DNA of 64,000 nucleotides. It comes from Pterobdella sp. o SKG-2022 (taxonomy: Eukaryota > Annelida > Clitellata > Hirudinida > Piscicolidae). Below, one piece after another: positions 61,501-64,000 of the stretch. Both the position numbers and the translations under genes were made by a program. The first letter of the stretch is position 1, and every line of letters begins with the position of its first letter. The notes beneath the pieces are model-generated. The model saw only the letters and a program-made list of their open reading frames with translations, was not told where the DNA came from and ran no database searches. Location of the stretch: contig OZ038320.1 in NCBI GenBank assembly GCA_964035795.1, positions 26,853,705-26,917,704 on the forward strand, written 5' to 3'.

Positions 61501-63994
61501 TAATGCTTTTGATGGTTTAATACATCTTTTTCTATGCGTTTATTTACTATAACATTGATGTTGACACTAGCTGATGAATTTTCATTTCTTAAAAGCATAA
61601 AAAACCATCCGTCCCGATGTTGCACCACCTTGACGTGGTAGGACGGTTTGTGTGTCCCAGTAACTCCCAAGGTTATATGAGCGGGGGCTTTGGCTTCTGG
61701 AAGGTTCAACCATGCTCAGAAGGTTTGAGGAATAGGGTCCAGACAAAACGGTGCATCCTGGCCCTCCAGGTTGGGGGTTGTGGTGCGGGTTAACTACCTA
61801 CACATAGAAAAAAGGCAAGTTACAGAAACCAGCAACAACTATAACCAGAAATCCTCCGTTTCAGAGAGAGCTGGAATTCCTTTTAGGAAATTTAGGACGC
61901 GTTGCAGCCAAACCCATCAGGAAGCTGCAGGGCTGAAGACCCATCCTCACCCAGAAACACTCATATAAAAATCCTAGATTTCTCTCACACAATTCTGTTT
62001 TTCTGGGAACATGGAATGTGAGAACACTCTGGGAGACAGGAAAATAAACACAAGCAGCGAGGGAAATGCAGAGATACAACCTCACACTCATGGGCATGTG
62101 CAAAGTACGTTGGACTGGTCATGGAGAGACGAAATTGCACAGGGAAAACGTTGCTCTATTCAAGCAAAAACGAAGAACGCCATGAAGCTGGTGTAGGAAT
62201 CCTTTTGTCCAAAAAAGCGGCTTACAGTTTGCTGGAATGGAATCCTGTGTCAGATCGCATCATCACAGCACGCTTCAAGTCACGCTTCGAGTCACGCTTC
62301 AAGAAAGTTTTTATCAAATTATTTGGTATTCACAATGTTTTTTGTCCTAATCAGGACAAGAATGGTGTCAGAAACAAGCGGCCGGTAGCCACCTGGTCCA
62401 CATCAACAACATCAGGGAACAGATCTTCCTCGAGGACTACATCATGCATTCTTTCAAGAACAACTCTAGTAAGCACCAAAGACATCTTGTAAACTTTTAA
62501 TGTCTTTATGAATCCCTCTACAATGCTTTTATCGATCTATACGCAATTAAGGTCAATTATAAAAAGATTTCCGGTATTTTCTAGTTTTGAGCTTTGTTAT
62601 TGTAACAACTTTTATTTGTTATCATACGAATTGTAAATCATTGAAGACTCCTCCTGGGATGAAGGCACGGGGTACTGGACGGGAGCAAGAAGAGGCAAGG
62701 GTAGTCATGAAGGTTGGTCTTCTGCATTCCAAGTTTTTATCAAAATTCAATGTATGTTTGAAAAATTGTATTTTATAGTTTTTCAAATTAATTTTTTGAA
62801 AGCTATAGGAAGATATTTCTAATGCTTTTGTATTTTTAGATTTCAGTTATTAAAATTTATAATGAAATTTTTAAAAAAATTATTATTGATGGTTTTTGAG
62901 TTTTATAATTAACTTTGTCACAAACTAACTATTTATGAAATTATTTCCCACAAAACTTTATTCCAATTCCAAGAATTGAGCTCAAATGTCAAATATTATG
63001 CCCACAAAAGTTTTACACCAAAATTGTGTTGGAAATATTTTAGAAAAGCCATAAGAATAATTTAAAGGTCCCAATAACCAATTTAAATTCATTTAGATAC
63101 TTTTTTCAACTAGCTCCAAGCTCCCTTGAAATTTTTTTGCTTTTAAACTTGCAAAAGTTTTAATTTTTAAACAGATAACGTTTTGATAACAGATTCAAAT
63201 GTAGAAAAATATTTTCTAGAAAAAACAAACGCAGAAAAAAATAAAACTGGAGTTTTGTTGTTCGATAAAAAAACATTGGGAATTAATGGCATTTGGAGCT
63301 TATAATGACAATCACACGAATAATTTATGATTAAAATATGGCTTCATTCGTCTCTGAACATTAATGAAAGGCATTAAGAAATACATGACAACAGCGACAT
63401 CTCTTGGCAAGTCTTCATTCTTTTATATTTGACAAATTAAATTGAAAAAGGCTTTTATGAATTTAAACTTTTGACTTTCAATTAAATTTTAAGGATATTT
63501 CCGACTAAGAACTTGAAACGCAAAGTAAAAAAAACATGTACTTCAAGCTTAAAAGAGTTTTATGAGCATTTCTTGACTCAGCATAGAACGCACAATAAAA
63601 TCATTTAAAGCACTTGATCTATTTTAGCTGGAATTATAAAAGGTTGAAACATAGCTTAATTTGACAGGAGCATGCATGGTGGAGCAGTGGAAGTGGATGG
63701 ATGCTCGCAACAAGGTGCAGGGCTCTCTGGCCGGATTCACAGCGTTTGTGCCTGGAAAGCCCGACAAGTAAGGCTTGCTTAGTTTCCTATCACTTAGTTT
63801 TATGTGCATATTTTATTAATATATACATTTATATATGAAAATTCAATTCTTAAATTTCAGTTTTTCATAATGGAATTTTTTAGGGTTGAAATATATTTTC
63901 AAATTGAATCAACCAAAATAGTTTTCAACATAAAAACTCGGCGTCAAAAGCTATTATGAGGTTTATAGTTAGGAAGGAGTTTATTGAAACGGAG
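58591..63994 (+). CDS. C-type-lectin-like domain gene, 3'-incomplete at window edge
   Basis: Candidate exons: 58591-58683, 60032-60068, 61203-61289, 62647-62712, 63668-63767, 63922-63994, with donor/acceptor phases 0, 1, 1, 1, 2, 0 all compatible. The translation over the last four has the C-type lectin core: NADGWAVHK, then WDEGTGYWTGARR (the WIGL position), EQWKWMDAR (W-x-W-x-D), GFTAFVPGKPDN (the EPN/QPD loop, here KPD), then a basic/hydrophobic segment. Several canonical cysteines are not visible and the sugar-binding triplet has Lys in place of Glu/Gln, so calcium-dependent sugar binding is doubtful. The gene ends at a clear donor GAG/GTGAGT six bases before the edge, so more exons follow. 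It may be the ectodomain of the membrane protein starting at 53730. Exons at 58591 and 60032 are the least certain. Confidence 0.5.
61609..61646 (+). other. Nested hairpin at the 5' part of the RTE-like element
   Basis: CCGTCC (61609-61614) pairs with GGACGG (61641-61646). Inside, ACCAC (61624-61628) pairs with GTGGT (61635-61639) around CTTGAC. A structured 5' end is common in RTE-type elements, some of which carry self-cleaving ribozymes; no ribozyme fold could be confirmed here. Confidence 0.5.
62269..62304 (+). repeat. Three tandem copies of a 12-base unit
   Basis: CACGCTTCAAGT, CACGCTTCGAGT, CACGCTTCAAGA within the endonuclease remnant, adding repeated Arg-Phe-(Lys/Glu)-Ser to the frame. 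A local replication slippage event. Confidence 0.85.
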
Positions 63995-64000
63995 GTGAGT

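Larger units (their letters stand above)
61600..62490 (+). mobile_element. RTE-like non-LTR retrotransposon remnant, 5' UTR and endonuclease
   Basis: Broken copy in an intron of the lectin-like gene. A G/C-richer 5' region (61609-61970) is followed by endonuclease-like protein pieces in shifting frames: GTWNVRTLWETGK (about 62006), MQRYNLTLMGMCKVRWTGH, LLYSSKNEERHEAGVGILLS and EWNPVSDRIITARFKSRF. The order and wording match the apurinic-type endonuclease of RTE elements such as schistosome SR2. Frameshifts and an early break (about 62490, before any reverse transcriptase) show it is dead. Confidence 0.8.

Noticed and set aside
1..64000. CRISPR arrays, bacterial operons, viral genes
   Set aside because: No direct-repeat/spacer structure, ribosome binding sites or viral proteins were seen; the gene structure is eukaryotic throughout.

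Overview
The window is nuclear DNA from an animal, probably an invertebrate bilaterian. It is strongly AT-rich (roughly 70%), uses the standard code, and has multi-exon genes with GT-AG introns from about 58 bases to 12 kb, large gene-poor stretches, degraded non-LTR retrotransposons and a tRNA-derived SINE. A retroelement endonuclease fragment looks RTE-like, as known from flatworms and many other animals. A flatworm or other lophotrochozoan is possible, but the species cannot be fixed from sequence alone.

Layout. (1) 2222-8436, plus strand: ten exons covering the body and C-terminus of a mitochondrial class-III aminotransferase of the AGXT2 type; its 5' end is not visible. (2) 33529-9116, minus strand: a 24 kb Spalt/SALL transcription factor gene in about five coding exons, tail-to-tail with AGXT2. 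I assembled it from the N-terminal repressor motif, the Q-rich region, and 3+2+2 zinc fingers with matching splice phases. Its introns and upstream flank hold palindromes, direct repeats and candidate enhancer blocks, and nothing else that looks coding. (3) 43734-40124, minus: a secreted protein with a PAN-like cysteine module and a fibrinogen-related domain; a dead retrotransposon sits in intron 4. (4) 47794-48513, plus: a Twist-family bHLH factor with an abnormal basic region. (5) 50103-51027, plus: a TATA box and the last exons of a small cysteine-containing protein I do not recognise. (6) 53730 to the right edge, plus: an Asn-rich single-pass membrane protein ORF, followed by phase-compatible small exons that end in a C-type-lectin-like domain running off the window. 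An RTE-like endonuclease remnant lies in one of those introns.

Spalt and Twist are developmental regulators and are probably the reason for the wide empty flanks. The fibrinogen-domain and lectin-like proteins are typical of secreted or cell-surface recognition repertoires. There is no operon-like linkage, and each gene appears to be regulated separately. Exon borders were set by eye from splice consensus, reading-frame phase and family conservation; the lectin-like gene and the 50 kb gene are the least certain.
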